Shown here one piece after another: positions 17,661-29,100 of a stretch of 64,000 nt of DNA. Source of the stretch: Luteimonas granuli (GTDB lineage Bacteria; Pseudomonadota; Gammaproteobacteria; Xanthomonadales; Xanthomonadaceae); NCBI RefSeq assembly GCF_007795095.1, contig NZ_CP042218.1:868001-932000 (forward strand), in the 5' to 3' direction. How positions within the stretch are numbered: the stretch's first letter is position 1; each line of letters begins with the position of its first letter. Position numbers and translations under genes: made by a program. The notes beneath the pieces were generated by a model that was not told where the DNA came from, made no database searches, and saw only the letters and a program-made list of their open reading frames with translations.

Positions 17661-19736
17661 ATGAAAGGTCCGGCAGGAAAACTCGCGTGGGCAGCCCTCG
17701 CCCTGTTGGGCGCCTTCTGCCTGGGAACCATCGCGCTGCGCCGCGGCGAGTCGATCAACGCGCTCTGGATCGTGGCGGCCGCGGTGTCCATCTACCTCGT
17801 CGCCTACCGCTTCTATGCGCGCTTCATCGCCGACCGGGTGTTCAACCTCGACGCCTCGCGGGCGACGCCGGCGATGGTCCACAACGACGGCCTCGACTAC
17901 GTGCCCACCAACAAGCACGTGCTGTTCGGCCACCACTTCGCCGCGATCGCGGGCGCCGGCCCCCTGGTCGGCCCGGTGCTGGCGGCGCAGATGGGCTACC
18001 TGCCCGGGACCCTCTGGCTGATCGCCGGCGTGGTGCTCGCGGGCGCGGTGCAGGACTTCATGGTGCTGGTGATCTCCAGCCGCCGCGACGCCCGCTCGCT
18101 GGGCGACCTGGTGCGCGGGGAAATGGGCCGGGTGCCCGGGACCATCGCGCTGTTCGGCGCCTTCCTGATCATGATCATCATCCTCGCGGTGCTGGCGATG
18201 ATCGTCGTGAAGGCGCTGGCGGAAAGCCCCTGGGGCATGTTCACCGTGATCGCCACGGTGCCGATCGCGATCTTCATGGGCCTGTACATGCGCTACATCC
18301 GTCCCGGGAAGATCGGCGAGATCTCGGTGATCGGACTGGTGCTGCTGATGCTGGCGATCTGGTCCGGCGGCCAGGTCGCCGCGCACCCGACCTGGGGCCC
18401 GGCCTTCACCTTCACCGGCGTGCAGATCACCTGGATGCTGATCGGCTACGGCTTCGTCGCCGCGGTGCTGCCGGTCTGGCTGCTGCTGGCGCCGCGCGAC
18501 TACCTGTCGACCTTCCTCAAGATCGGCACCATCCTCGGTCTCGCCGTCGGCATCCTGATCGTCATGCCGGAGCTGAAGATGCCGGCCCTCACCCGGTTCA
18601 TCGACGGCAGCGGCCCGGTCTGGAAGGGCTCCATGTTCCCCTTCCTGTTCATCACCATCGCCTGCGGCGCGGTGTCGGGCTTCCACGCCCTGATCGCCTC
18701 GGGCACCACGCCCAAGCTGATGGCCAACGAGCGCCATGCGACCTATCTGGGCTACGGCGGCATGCTGATGGAGTCGTTCGTGGCGATCATGGCCATGGTC
18801 GCGGCCGCGGTGATCGACCCGGGCGTGTACTTCGCCATGAACAGTCCGGCGGCGCTGATCGGCACCGATCCGGTGGCCGTTGCGGAGACCGTCTCGAGCT
18901 GGGGCTTCGTGGTCACGCCCGAGGTGCTGACGCAGACCGCCAGCGACGTCGGCGAGGCCTCGATCATCTCGCGCGCCGGCGGCGCGCCGACCCTCGCGGT
19001 GGGCATCGCGCAGATCTTCCATGCGGTGATTCCGGGCGAGGGAATGATGGCGTTCTGGTACCACTTCGCGATCCTGTTCGAGGCACTGTTCATCCTGACC
19101 GCGGTGGACGCCGGCACCCGCGCCGGGCGCTTCATGCTGCAGGACCTGCTCGGCAACTTCGTGCCGGCCATGCGCAGGACGGAGTCGTGGGGCGCGAACC
19201 TCATCGCGACCGGCGGCTGCGTGGCGCTGTGGGGCTACTTCCTGTACGTCGGCGTGACCGACCCGCTGGGCGGCATCAACATGCTGTGGCCGCTGTTCGG
19301 CATCGCCAACCAGATGCTGGCCGGCATCGCGCTGATGCTGTGCACGGTGGTGCTGTTCAAGATGAAGAAGGACCGTTACGCCTGGGTGCCGATCGTGCCG
19401 ACCGCGTGGCTGCTGGCCTGCACGCTCAGCGCCGGCTGGATCAAGATCTTCGACGCCGATCCGGGCGTCGGCTTCCTGGCCCAGGCCAACCGCTACCGCG
19501 ACGCGATCGTCGCCGGCAACCTGATCGCGCCGTCGAAGGACTTCGGCGGCATGCAGCAGATCATGTTCAACAACTACGTCAACGCCGGCCTGACCGCGCT
19601 CTTCATGTTCGTGGTGCTGGCCGTCCTCGTCTACTCGGTCGGCGCCGTGCGCAAGGCGCGTGCGAACCCGGCGCGCACCGACCGCGAAACGCCCTACGTG
19701 GCGCTGACGCCCGAACAGCAGAAGGCCTGGCTCTGA
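17661..19736 (+). CDS. cstA: Carbon starvation protein A, peptide/pyruvate transporter
   Basis: CstA is a large inner-membrane transporter induced on carbon limitation and linked to peptide and pyruvate uptake. The 691 residues (start [10 protein letters not shown] at 17661; an upstream in-frame start at 17586 would add an unconserved Arg-rich stretch) include [40 protein letters not shown] and [20 protein letters not shown], then [20 protein letters not shown], all core family signatures. There are many membrane helices. Its stop overlaps the ATG of the small YbdD-type gene (TGATG), the usual partner. Confidence 0.95.
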   Translation: MKGPAGKLAWAALALLGAFCLGTIALRRGESINALWIVAAAVSIYLVAYRFYARFIADRVFNLDASRATPAMVHNDGLDYVPTNKHVLFGHHFAAIAGAGPLVGPVLAAQMGYLPGTLWLIAGVVLAGAVQDFMVLVISSRRDARSLGDLVRGEMGRVPGTIALFGAFLIMIIILAVLAMIVVKALAESPWGMFTVIATVPIAIFMGLYMRYIRPGKIGEISVIGLVLLMLAIWSGGQVAAHPTWGPAFTFTGVQITWMLIGYGFVAAVLPVWLLLAPRDYLSTFLKIGTILGLAVGILIVMPELKMPALTRFIDGSGPVWKGSMFPFLFITIACGAVSGFHALIASGTTPKLMANERHATYLGYGGMLMESFVAIMAMVAAAVIDPGVYFAMNSPAALIGTDPVAVAETVSSWGFVVTPEVLTQTASDVGEASIISRAGGAPTLAVGIAQIFHAVIPGEGMMAFWYHFAILFEALFILTAVDAGTRAGRFMLQDLLGNFVPAMRRTESWGANLIATGGCVALWGYFLYVGVTDPLGGINMLWPLFGIANQMLAGIALMLCTVVLFKMKKDRYAWVPIVPTAWLLACTLSAGWIKIFDADPGVGFLAQANRYRDAIVAGNLIAPSKDFGGMQQIMFNNYVNAGLTALFMFVVLAVLVYSVGAVRKARANPARTDRETPYVALTPEQQKAWL

Positions 19737-19960
19737 TGGCCGGCGCGCTGGTTCCGCTGGACTATTTCGCCACCCACAGGCGTGTGTGGCGCAGGCTTCT
19801 GCAGACCGCGCGCCTGTGCTGCGGCATCCCGGACTACGACAACTACGTCCGGCACGTGCTCGAGAAGCACCCGGACCGGGAGCCAATGGACTACCCGACC
19901 TTCTTCCGCGAACGGCAGGAAGCACGCTACGGCGGGCGCGGCGGCTTCCGCTGCTGCTGA
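19736..19960 (+). CDS. YbdD/YjiX family small protein (DUF466), CstA partner
   Basis: This 74-residue protein overlaps the cstA stop by one base. It shows the family pattern [20 protein letters not shown] followed by [16 protein letters not shown], ending in a short Gly/Cys tail. YbdD-type proteins are genetically tied to CstA/BtsT-type transporters and are needed for full transport in E. coli; how they act is not settled. The translational coupling fits such a partner role. Confidence 0.9.
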   Translation: MAGALVPLDYFATHRRVWRRLLQTARLCCGIPDYDNYVRHVLEKHPDREPMDYPTFFRERQEARYGGRGGFRCC

Positions 19961-19967
19961 TGCGCAT

Positions 19968-19990
19968 CCGCCGGCCGTACGGGCCGGCGG
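19968..19990 (+). terminator. Possible terminator hairpin after cstA operon
   Basis: A perfect nine-base stem (CCGCCGGCC / GGCCGGCGG) with a five-base loop lies eight bases after the YbdD-type stop. No T-run follows, so it may be only a weak or Rho-assisted terminator, or a processing barrier. Confidence 0.35.
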
Positions 19991-20068
19991 GGTGGGAATT
20001 CTCCGATTGCCCGCGATCCGGCGGGTGACGTAGCGTGGACCCGACATCGCACGTCATCGGATGACACC

Positions 20069-20821
20069 ATGCGTACCTGTCGCGTTCTCCCCCTGGCACT
20101 CCTGCTGTCCGCGTCCGCCGCCGGCCTGCTGCTGTCCGGCTGCGGCAACCGGGAGGTTTCAAGGATGGACCTGGAACTCGCGGGACGGGCGTTTCCCGAC
20201 GATGCCCGCATGGCGGAGATCGCGGTCATGGCCCGGGCGGGCGATGTGGTCGCGGTGAGGCGCCTCGCGCCGTGGGTCGACCTCGACGCACGCGGGGACA
20301 GGCAGGTGACCCTGCTGGAGTGGGCGATCCTCGCCGACAGCCATGCCGGCTTCGAGGCCCTGCTGGATGCGGGCGCGGATCCGCACGTGAACGGAATGGA
20401 CGGGGAGTCGGCGATCCATCTCGCGGCCCGGGTCCACGATTCCAGGTTCCTGGCGACGTTGATCGCGCGGGGCGCAGACCTGGACACGCCGGCGCTGCAC
20501 GGCCATGGCCCCCTGACCTCGGCGATCCGGGAGGGGAACGATGCCCACATCGCCCTGCTCCTCCGCGCCGGCGCCAACCCCGACCAGGCCGACGGGACGG
20601 GCAACACGCCGCTCCATGTCGCGGCGAAGATCGGGACGCCGGGCCACGCGCTGCTCCTGCTGGAGGGGGGCGCCGATCCGGGGGCGCGCAATGGTCGCGG
20701 TCATACCTTCGACCGCTATCTCTTCGCCGGGCCCGAGCGCTTCCTCAACCAGGCCGCCCGCGAGGACATCGCCCGCATCCGGCGCCTGCTCGACGATGGC
20801 TCCGGAGGCAGCCCGGAGTAG
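20069..20821 (+). CDS. Ankyrin-repeat lipoprotein, putative immunity protein for the downstream lipase effector
   Basis: This is a 250-residue predicted lipoprotein: a hydrophobic signal (LPLALLLSASAAGLLL) ends in the lipobox LSGC with Cys25. Residues about 45-230 are ankyrin repeats (VTLLEWAILADSHAGFEALL, then GESAIHLAARVHDSRFLATL, PLTSAIREGNDAHIALLLRA and NTPLHVAAKIGTPGHALLLL). It would sit in the periplasm, lipid-anchored. It lies 48 bases upstream of a lipase with a type IV secretion tail. Immunity genes of Xanthomonadales bacteria-killing T4SS effectors usually lie just upstream and encode periplasmic lipoproteins, so a role as the inhibitor is inferred from position and export. Ankyrin structure is certain; immunity is not tested. 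Confidence 0.75.
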   Translation: MRTCRVLPLALLLSASAAGLLLSGCGNREVSRMDLELAGRAFPDDARMAEIAVMARAGDVVAVRRLAPWVDLDARGDRQVTLLEWAILADSHAGFEALLDAGADPHVNGMDGESAIHLAARVHDSRFLATLIARGADLDTPALHGHGPLTSAIREGNDAHIALLLRAGANPDQADGTGNTPLHVAAKIGTPGHALLLLEGGADPGARNGRGHTFDRYLFAGPERFLNQAAREDIARIRRLLDDGSGGSPE

Positions 20822-20869
20822 CGCGGAACCGGGGGCCGGCCCGGATCCGGCAGTCACAGGGACGGTGAC

Positions 20870-22039
20870 ATGGACAGGACACGGGAATTTCCCGCGCCCC
20901 CGCCGCGCCGCACCGCGACGGACAGCGATCTTGCCGGCCGGCAGCCGCATGCCCTGGACCGGACGCTCGCGCTGCTGGCGCGGGATGTCTATGCCGGGGA
21001 TGGCGGCGCCGTGGGCGGCTGGTCGGTGGTGTCCGCTGCGGAGCTGGCGGGCCTGGGTGTCGCCGGTTCGCCGCTGCACGACGGACAGACCGGATTCGCC
21101 GCCCGGCTCTACGTCCATCCCGGTCACGGCTACATCCTCGCGTTCCGCGGGTCCGACGAACCCGTCGACTGGATCGGCAATCTGCGGCAGGCGGCGGGCC
21201 TGCCGGCCCCCCAGTACCGGCAGGCCGTGGAACTGGCCACGGAGGTGAGCGAAGCGCTGGGCCCCCGACTGGTGGGCATGACGGGGCACTCGCTCGGCGG
21301 CGGCCTCGCTGCGGTGGCCTCGCTGCGTACGGGGGTCGCCGCGGTCACGTTCAATGCCGCAGGCGTCCGCGACTCGACGCTGGAGCGGCTCGGCATCGCG
21401 CGCGACGTGCGCGACCTCGCGGCGGAAAGCGGCCATGTCCGGCGCTACACCGTGGACAACGACATCCTCACCGAACTCCAGGAGCACATGATCCGGACCC
21501 GCACCGTCCTGCCCGATCCGATCGGCCACCGGATCCGGCTGCCCGACCCGGATCCGCTCTCCTTCCTCCAGCGGGGAGTGCCGGTCGTGCGTCTCCCGCA
21601 TGCACTGGACCGGCACTCGATGGACACGGTCATCAGCGCGCTGGAACCTTCCGCGGCGCGCGATGCGCGGACGCAGGGCGCGGCCGCGCTCGTGCTCCAG
21701 TCACTCCGCGGCCTGCGGGACCTCCAGGACACGACACGGCTGCCGCGGCTGCCCGCCGACAGCCTGCTCAGCGCGGCAAGCTGCATCGCGCTGCGCGCGC
21801 GCGACTCAGGCATCGCGCGCATCGATCTCCTGGCATGCAGCGCCGACGGCGCCCGCCTGTTCGCCATCCAGGGCGGCCGCGACGATCCCGCGCAGCGGCG
21901 CATCACCGTGGACCTCGACACCGCGACCTCGGAGCCCCTGCATCACGCCGCCGCCCGCGTGGCGGCCTCCGACGCCGCCCCGCGGCCGTCGATGTCATAC
22001 AACGGGCCGCAGCAGGCGCATCCGGCAGACGGTTACTGA
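20870..22039 (+). CDS. Lipase-class-3-like effector with XVIPCD type IV secretion tail (putative X-Tfe)
   Basis: This 389-residue protein has no signal peptide. Residues about 25-250 resemble alpha/beta-hydrolase lipases of class 3: ILAFRGSDEPVDWIGNLRQA around the oxyanion region, nucleophile elbow GHSLGGGLAAVAS with Ser141, a candidate Asp in VDNDILTELQEH (196-198) and a candidate His248. Residues about 290-389 match the pattern of the XVIPCD recruited by VirD4 in Xanthomonadales: GIARIDLLACSADGARLFAI, then QGGRDDPAQRRITVDL with a Gln/Pro-containing tail. Proteins of this build are injected into rival bacteria and degrade phospholipids. The upstream ankyrin lipoprotein is the likely immunity partner. 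No T4SS genes are in the window. The 3' end overlaps the convergent DUF819 gene by seven bases. Confidence 0.8.
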   Translation: MDRTREFPAPPPRRTATDSDLAGRQPHALDRTLALLARDVYAGDGGAVGGWSVVSAAELAGLGVAGSPLHDGQTGFAARLYVHPGHGYILAFRGSDEPVDWIGNLRQAAGLPAPQYRQAVELATEVSEALGPRLVGMTGHSLGGGLAAVASLRTGVAAVTFNAAGVRDSTLERLGIARDVRDLAAESGHVRRYTVDNDILTELQEHMIRTRTVLPDPIGHRIRLPDPDPLSFLQRGVPVVRLPHALDRHSMDTVISALEPSAARDARTQGAAALVLQSLRGLRDLQDTTRLPRLPADSLLSAASCIALRARDSGIARIDLLACSADGARLFAIQGGRDDPAQRRITVDLDTATSEPLHHAAARVAASDAAPRPSMSYNGPQQAHPADGY

Positions 22040-23358
22040 CCGGCCATCACCCGCAGGACCTGGCCGATGCCATAGGCGAAGACCGTACCGGTGGCATAGC
22101 CCACCGTGCCCAGCAGGACTCCCACCGGCGCCAGCGTGGGATGGAAGGCCGCCGCGACCACCGGCGCCGAGGCCGCCGCGCCGATGTTGCCCTGCGAGCC
22201 CACCGCGAAATAGAACAGCGGCGCGCGCACCATCTTCGCCGCCGCGTACAGCACGACGATGTGCACCAGCATCCAGATCACGCCGATCGCGATCAGCTCC
22301 GGCCGGTTGGCCAGCTTCATGAAATCCATCTGCATGCCGATGCACGCGATCAGGAAGTACAGGAGCACCGTGCCGACGCGCGACGCGCCCGCGTTCTCCA
22401 GGCGCCGCATGGGCGTGAAGCTCAACAGCAGGCCGCCCAGCGTGGACAGCACGATCACCCATACGAAGGGCGTGTCCAGGCTGAACTGGCTGGCCCAGGC
22501 GGCGTTGGCCTTGAACCATGCCGATGCCGGATCCGCCACGAAGTGCGCAAGGCCCACCAGGCCGAAGGCGACGCCCACGATCACCATGAGGTCGGTCAGC
22601 GTCGGGATGCGCGCGTTGGCGGCCTCGTAGGCGGAGATCCGCTCCTTCATCTCGTCGATGGCGCGGGTGTCGGCGCCGCTGCGGGCGTCGATCTGCTGCG
22701 CGCGGTTGGCGAGGAACAGCAGGGTTCCCATCCAGAGGCTGGCGATGGCGACGTCGACCACCGCGAACTGCCCGAACAGCGTCGCGTCGGTGCCGTAGAT
22801 CTCGCGGATCGCCACCATGTTGGCGCCGCCGCCGATCCAGCTGCCCGACAGCGCGGCCATGCCCTTCCAGGTGTCGCCCGCCACGGCGGCGGGCCAGACC
22901 CATTCCATCAGCTGGAAGCTGACGATCGCGCCCAGTGCGATCCCCAGCGTACCGGCGCAGAACACGAACAGCAGCCTCGGCCCCAGCTTGAGGATGCCCT
23001 TGAGGTCGATGGACAGCGTCAGCAGCACCAGCGCGGCGGGCAGCAGCATGCGGCTGCCGATGTAGTAGAGCTCGCTGCCCTCGCCGTCGATCAGGCCGGT
23101 GGTGTTGTAGATGGCGGGCACGAAATAGCACAGCAGCAGTGCCGGCACCCAGGCGAAGAACTTCTTCCAGAACGGCGTCGGACCCGACGCGAGCCAGAAG
23201 ATGAGCCCGAGCGTGGCCGCGATGAGGCCGAAGACGACGATGTCGCTGCCGATCACCGGCGCGGCGACATCGATCGCATCGACCACCCCGGCGGGATCCA
23301 TGGCATCGATGGCGGCGGCTTCCTGGGCGGCTTCGGGTGCGGCGGCGTGTGGTGCCAT
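22033..23358 (-). CDS. DUF819 family membrane protein
   Basis: This is a 441-residue polytopic inner-membrane protein of DUF819 (YjcL-like). Roughly ten to twelve hydrophobic segments are visible, with the family-typical SGSWIGGGANMVAIREIYGT in the middle and VGSQGNIGAAASAPVVAAAF near the end, two re-entrant-loop-like motifs that recall secondary transporters with an inverted repeat. The substrate is unknown. The N-terminus (MAPHAAAPEAAQEAAAID) is Ala-rich and could be shorter in reality. It follows the S9 peptidase gene on the same strand by 84 bases. Confidence 0.85.
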   Translation of the reverse strand: MAPHAAAPEAAQEAAAIDAMDPAGVVDAIDVAAPVIGSDIVVFGLIAATLGLIFWLASGPTPFWKKFFAWVPALLLCYFVPAIYNTTGLIDGEGSELYYIGSRMLLPAALVLLTLSIDLKGILKLGPRLLFVFCAGTLGIALGAIVSFQLMEWVWPAAVAGDTWKGMAALSGSWIGGGANMVAIREIYGTDATLFGQFAVVDVAIASLWMGTLLFLANRAQQIDARSGADTRAIDEMKERISAYEAANARIPTLTDLMVIVGVAFGLVGLAHFVADPASAWFKANAAWASQFSLDTPFVWVIVLSTLGGLLLSFTPMRRLENAGASRVGTVLLYFLIACIGMQMDFMKLANRPELIAIGVIWMLVHIVVLYAAAKMVRAPLFYFAVGSQGNIGAAASAPVVAAAFHPTLAPVGVLLGTVGYATGTVFAYGIGQVLRVMAGQ

Positions 23359-23442
23359 CGGCGATGTTCCTGTCTGTTCGGAAAAAGATGGATGCAGGCG
23401 CGCCCGACCGGCCGCGCTGCGGCCGGGGGCGCCGGATTGCTG

Positions 23443-25505
<2,063 letters not shown>

Positions 25506-25593
25506 GGAAGTGGACTCCGGACGGAAAGCCCGATGGTAGGGGCGGCGGGCGGGCTGCGCAAAGGCGGAACGTCGTGTTTTCCGCCTGCGGCCG

Positions 25594-27561
25594 TCAGCGC
25601 GGGCCCGGTTCCACGGGCGCCACGGCCGGCTGCGGGCGGGTGCTGCTGCGATAGAGCATCCACGCCACCACGGCCAGCACCACCAGCCCGACCCACTGGT
25701 TGAAGTGCAGCGATTCCGCCACGGCCAGCACGTCGGCGCGCTCGCTGACCACGATCGGGATGGCGATCGCGATGCCCATCAAGGCCTCGCCGGTGATCAG
25801 GCCGGCCGCGAACAGCGTGCCCGGCCGGTGCACGCGGTCGCGCGCCACCTCGTCCGTGCGATCGATGCCGTGCCTGCGCTCCACCAGCCACGCCAGCACG
25901 CCGCCCAGGAAGATCGGGACCATCAGCTCGATCGGCAGGTAGATGCCGATCGCCGCCGCCAGCACCGGCACGCGGAAGGTGGAGGCGCGGGCCTTCAGCC
26001 ACTCGTCGAAGGCGATGATCGCAGCGCCGACGCCGGCGCCGATCGCGATCATGTCCCAGGGCAGCTTGCCGCCGAACATGCCCTGGGCCACCGACGCCAT
26101 CAGGGTGGCCTGCGGCGCGGCCAGCGACTGCGGCTGGTCCGGCGTGGGCGCGCCGATGCCGTAGGCCTGGGCCAGCAGGTTCAGCACCGGAGCCATGATC
26201 AGCGCGCAGGAGAACGCGCCGATGCCGAGCATCAGCTGCTGCTTCCAGGGCGTGGCACCGACGATGTAGCCGGCCTTGAGATCCTGCAGGTTGTCGCCGC
26301 CGACCGCCGCCGCGCAGCACACCACCGCGCCGATCATGATCGCCGCGACCGCGCCCACCGGCGAATCGCGTCCGAGCAGGAACAGCAGCACCGCCGCCGC
26401 GAACAGGATGGTGGCGATGGTGATGCCCGACACCGGGTTGTTCGACGACCCGACGAGGCCCGCCAGGTAGGCCGAGACCGACACGAACAGGAAGCCGGCC
26501 ACGATCATGATGATCGTCATCGGCACGCTGACGAACCAGTTGCCGACGATGGCCTGGTACAGCACCAGCAGCGGGATCACGAACAGCAGCAGTGCGATCA
26601 GCATCCACTTCATCGGCAGGTCGCGATCGGTCTCGGCCACCGCCTCGCCGCTGCCCTTGCGCGCGGCGGCGATGCCGCTCTTCACGCCCGAGAGCAGCGA
26701 CTTGCGCAGCGAGAACAGGGTCCAGATGCCGCCGATCAGCATCGCGCCGACGCCGAGGTAGCGGATCTTCGTCGACCAGATGGCACCGGCCGCGTCGGCC
26801 GCGGAGGCGCCCGCAAGCTGCGTGGAGAGCACCGGATCGCTGGCGAGGAAGAAGGCGTGGTAGAGCGGGATCGCGATGTTCCAGGACAGGATCGCGCCCG
26901 ACAGCACCACGATGCCGATGTTGAGGCCCACGATGTAGCCCACGCCGAGCAGCGCCGGGGACAGGTTGGTGCCCATGTAGGCCAGGTAGTTGCCGGCGTA
27001 GCCGGAGCCCACGGCGTTGTCGGGGATCATCCGCAGTCCGCCCTGCGCGGCCAGCTTGACCACCGCACCCACGGTCGCGGCCAGTGCGAGGATCCGCAGG
27101 CCGGGGCCGGGATTCTCGCCGGCCTTGAGCACTTCGGCCGCCGCCTTGCCCTCGGGGAAAGGCAACGGATTCTCGACGATCATCGTGCGCCGGAGGGGCA
27201 CGGAGAACAGCACGCCGAGCAGGCCGCCCAGGCCCGCGATCGCCAGGACCCACCAGTAGCGGAAGTCGTCCCAGTACCCGAGGATGATCAGAGCGGGGAT
27301 CGTGAAGATCACGCCGGCCGCGATCGACGACCCGGCCGAGGCGCCGGTCTGGACGATGTTGTTCTCGAGGATGGTGCCGCCGCCGAGCAGGCGCAGCACG
27401 CCCATCGAGACCACCGCCGCCGGGATCGCGGTGGCGATGGTGAGGCCGGCGAACAGCCCGAGATAGGCGTTGGCCGCTGACAGGATCACCGCCAGCACGA
27501 TGGCCAGCAGCACTGCGCGGAAGGTCAGCTGCGGAACGGGTCCGCCCCCCTGGTTGGCCAT
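25594..27561 (-). CDS. OPT family oligopeptide transporter
   Basis: This is a 655-residue polytopic inner-membrane protein of the OPT superfamily, which imports oligopeptides or metal-chelate compounds with protons. Family features include the start QLTFRAVLLAIVLAVILSAA, then NAYLGLFAGLTIATAIPAAV and ILENNIVQTGASAGSSIAAG, and late ALMGIAIAIPIVVSERADVL. About 14-16 hydrophobic segments are visible. It lies 88 bases upstream of the S9 peptidase gene, in line with peptide uptake and breakdown in one unit; the actual substrate is unknown. Confidence 0.92.
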   Translation of the reverse strand: MANQGGGPVPQLTFRAVLLAIVLAVILSAANAYLGLFAGLTIATAIPAAVVSMGVLRLLGGGTILENNIVQTGASAGSSIAAGVIFTIPALIILGYWDDFRYWWVLAIAGLGGLLGVLFSVPLRRTMIVENPLPFPEGKAAAEVLKAGENPGPGLRILALAATVGAVVKLAAQGGLRMIPDNAVGSGYAGNYLAYMGTNLSPALLGVGYIVGLNIGIVVLSGAILSWNIAIPLYHAFFLASDPVLSTQLAGASAADAAGAIWSTKIRYLGVGAMLIGGIWTLFSLRKSLLSGVKSGIAAARKGSGEAVAETDRDLPMKWMLIALLLFVIPLLVLYQAIVGNWFVSVPMTIIMIVAGFLFVSVSAYLAGLVGSSNNPVSGITIATILFAAAVLLFLLGRDSPVGAVAAIMIGAVVCCAAAVGGDNLQDLKAGYIVGATPWKQQLMLGIGAFSCALIMAPVLNLLAQAYGIGAPTPDQPQSLAAPQATLMASVAQGMFGGKLPWDMIAIGAGVGAAIIAFDEWLKARASTFRVPVLAAAIGIYLPIELMVPIFLGGVLAWLVERRHGIDRTDEVARDRVHRPGTLFAAGLITGEALMGIAIAIPIVVSERADVLAVAESLHFNQWVGLVVLAVVAWMLYRSSTRPQPAVAPVEPGPR

Positions 27562-27643
27562 TGCATCGCTCCCCGTATGAAGGCCGACAAGCTATCCCCA
27601 TCCGGCATCGGGCGTCCAGCGCCGGTCGTGCCGCGGCGGTGGC

Positions 27644-28546
27644 TCAGGAGGCCGACATCATTCCGTCGAGGACCGCGTCGAGCGCGTCGCCCCACTGCGG
27701 GAGCGTGGTCGCGAAATCCGTCTGGAACCGGGCGGTGTCGAGGCGGGAGTACGCCGGGCGGCGCGCCGGCGTCGGGTATTCGCCGGTGGTGATCGGCAGC
27801 ACCCGCGGCGCCCTCGCCAGGAGTCCGCGCTCCACGGCGCCGGCGAAGATCGCTTCGGCGAAGCCGTGCCAGCTGGTGCCGCCGTTCGCGGTCAGGTGCC
27901 AGAGGCCGCTGGCCTCGGGCCGGGTGCGCAGCGCGTGCGCGGTGGCGGCGGCGATCAGCGGCGCCGGCGTCGGCGTGCCGACCTGGTCGGCGACCACGCG
28001 CAGCTCGTCGCGCTCGGCGCCCAGGCGCAGCATGGTGCGCATGAAGTTGTGGCCGTGGGCGCCGTAGACCCAGGCAGTGCGGAAGATCATGTGGCGTGCG
28101 CCGATGCCGCGCACGGCGTCCTCGCCGGCGAGCTTGCTCGCGCCGTAGACGCCCAGCGGAGCGGTCGGGTCGTCCTCGCGCCAGGGACGCGTGCCGCTGC
28201 CGTCGAAGACGTAATCGGTGGAGTAGTGCACGAACAGCGCGCCACGTCGGGCGCAGGCCGCGGCCAGCGTGCCGGGAGCCTCGGCATTGGCGCGGAAGGC
28301 GGCCCCGCGTTCCTCCTCCGCGCGGTCGACGGCGGTGTACGCCGCGGCGTTGACGACGACATCCGGCGACAGCCGCTCGACCAGGCCCGGCAGCATGTCC
28401 GGCCGGTCGAAGTCCGCGATCTCGCAGGTGCCGCCGTCGGGCAGCGCGCCGCTGCGCGTCGTGCAGACGACCTCGCCCAGAGGCGCCAGCTCGCGCCGCA
28501 GGGCGTGGCCCACCTGCCCGTTGGCACCGAGCAGCAGCAGCCTCAC
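27644..28546 (-). CDS. rmlD: dTDP-4-dehydrorhamnose reductase
   Basis: RmlD carries out the last step to dTDP-L-rhamnose, an NADPH-dependent reduction. The 300-residue protein starts at GTG 28546, overlapping the rmlC stop. It has LLLLGANGQVGHALRREL (Rossmann motif), NAAAYTAVDRAEEE, HYSTDYVFDGSGTRPWREDD (Thr/Asp/Tyr substrate region), the catalytic YGASKLAGE, and TAWVYGAHGHNFMRTML. It is the last gene of rmlBACD. The product feeds O-antigen or other rhamnose-containing surface glycans; no glycosyltransferase lies beside it. Confidence 0.95.
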   Translation of the reverse strand: MRLLLLGANGQVGHALRRELAPLGEVVCTTRSGALPDGGTCEIADFDRPDMLPGLVERLSPDVVVNAAAYTAVDRAEEERGAAFRANAEAPGTLAAACARRGALFVHYSTDYVFDGSGTRPWREDDPTAPLGVYGASKLAGEDAVRGIGARHMIFRTAWVYGAHGHNFMRTMLRLGAERDELRVVADQVGTPTPAPLIAAATAHALRTRPEASGLWHLTANGGTSWHGFAEAIFAGAVERGLLARAPRVLPITTGEYPTPARRPAYSRLDTARFQTDFATTLPQWGDALDAVLDGMMSAS

Positions 28547-29100
28547 GGCGCGTAGACCGGCAGCCGCTCCTCGGGCACCTCGGCCAGGAAGGGCGCGCGC
28601 GCGTCCTTGTCGGAGAGCACGGGCTGCGCCAGCGGCCAGTCGACGGCCAGGCTGGCGTCGTTCCAGCGGATTCCGGCATCCGCCTCGCGGTCGTAGGTCG
28701 CGGTGCAGAGATAGGTGAAGACGGCGCGCTCGCTGAGGGTCACGAAGCCGTGGGCGAAGCCTTCGGGGATCCAGAAGTGGCGCTTGTTCTCCGCGCTCAG
28801 CACCACCGCCGTCCACTGGCCGAAGGTCGGCGAGCCGCGCCGGATGTCCACGGCGACGTCCCAGACCTCGCCCTCGACCACCGAGACGTACTTGCCCTGC
28901 GGCTTCGGCCACTGGTAGTGCAGCCCGCGCAGCACGCCGCGCGTGGACGAGGAGACGTTGCCCTGCACGAAGGCCGGCGTCAGGCCGTGCGCGGCCAGCC
29001 GGTCGGCGTTGAAGGACTCGAAGAAGAAGCCCCGCTGGTCGCCGAACACCTGCGGTTCGATCACCACGCAGCCGGGCAGGCCGGTCTCCACCAGCTTCAT
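28543..29100 (-). CDS. rmlC: dTDP-4-dehydrorhamnose 3,5-epimerase
   Basis: RmlC is a cupin-fold epimerase. It has 185 residues, starting [20 protein letters not shown], with [35 protein letters not shown] containing the catalytic His, [16 protein letters not shown] and [20 protein letters not shown]. The start overlaps the rmlA stop (ATGA) and the stop overlaps the rmlD start (GTGA), so A, C and D are translationally coupled. Confidence 0.97.
   Translation of the reverse strand: MKLVETGLPGCVVIEPQVFGDQRGFFFESFNADRLAAHGLTPAFVQGNVSSSTRGVLRGLHYQWPKPQGKYVSVVEGEVWDVAVDIRRGSPTFGQWTAVVLSAENKRHFWIPEGFAHGFVTLSERAVFTYLCTATYDREADAGIRWNDASLAVDWPLAQPVLSDKDARAPFLAEVPEERLPVYAP

Noticed and set aside
17643..20162. 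An 839-residue open frame antisense to cstA
   Set aside because: It lies fully opposite a clear cstA-ybdD pair and is His/Arg/Asp-rich with no family motif; it is a shadow of codon bias.
20069..20821. Calling the ankyrin lipoprotein a catalase-associated AnkB protein
   Set aside because: No catalase gene is near; the neighbour is a lipase with a secretion tail, which makes an immunity role more fitting.
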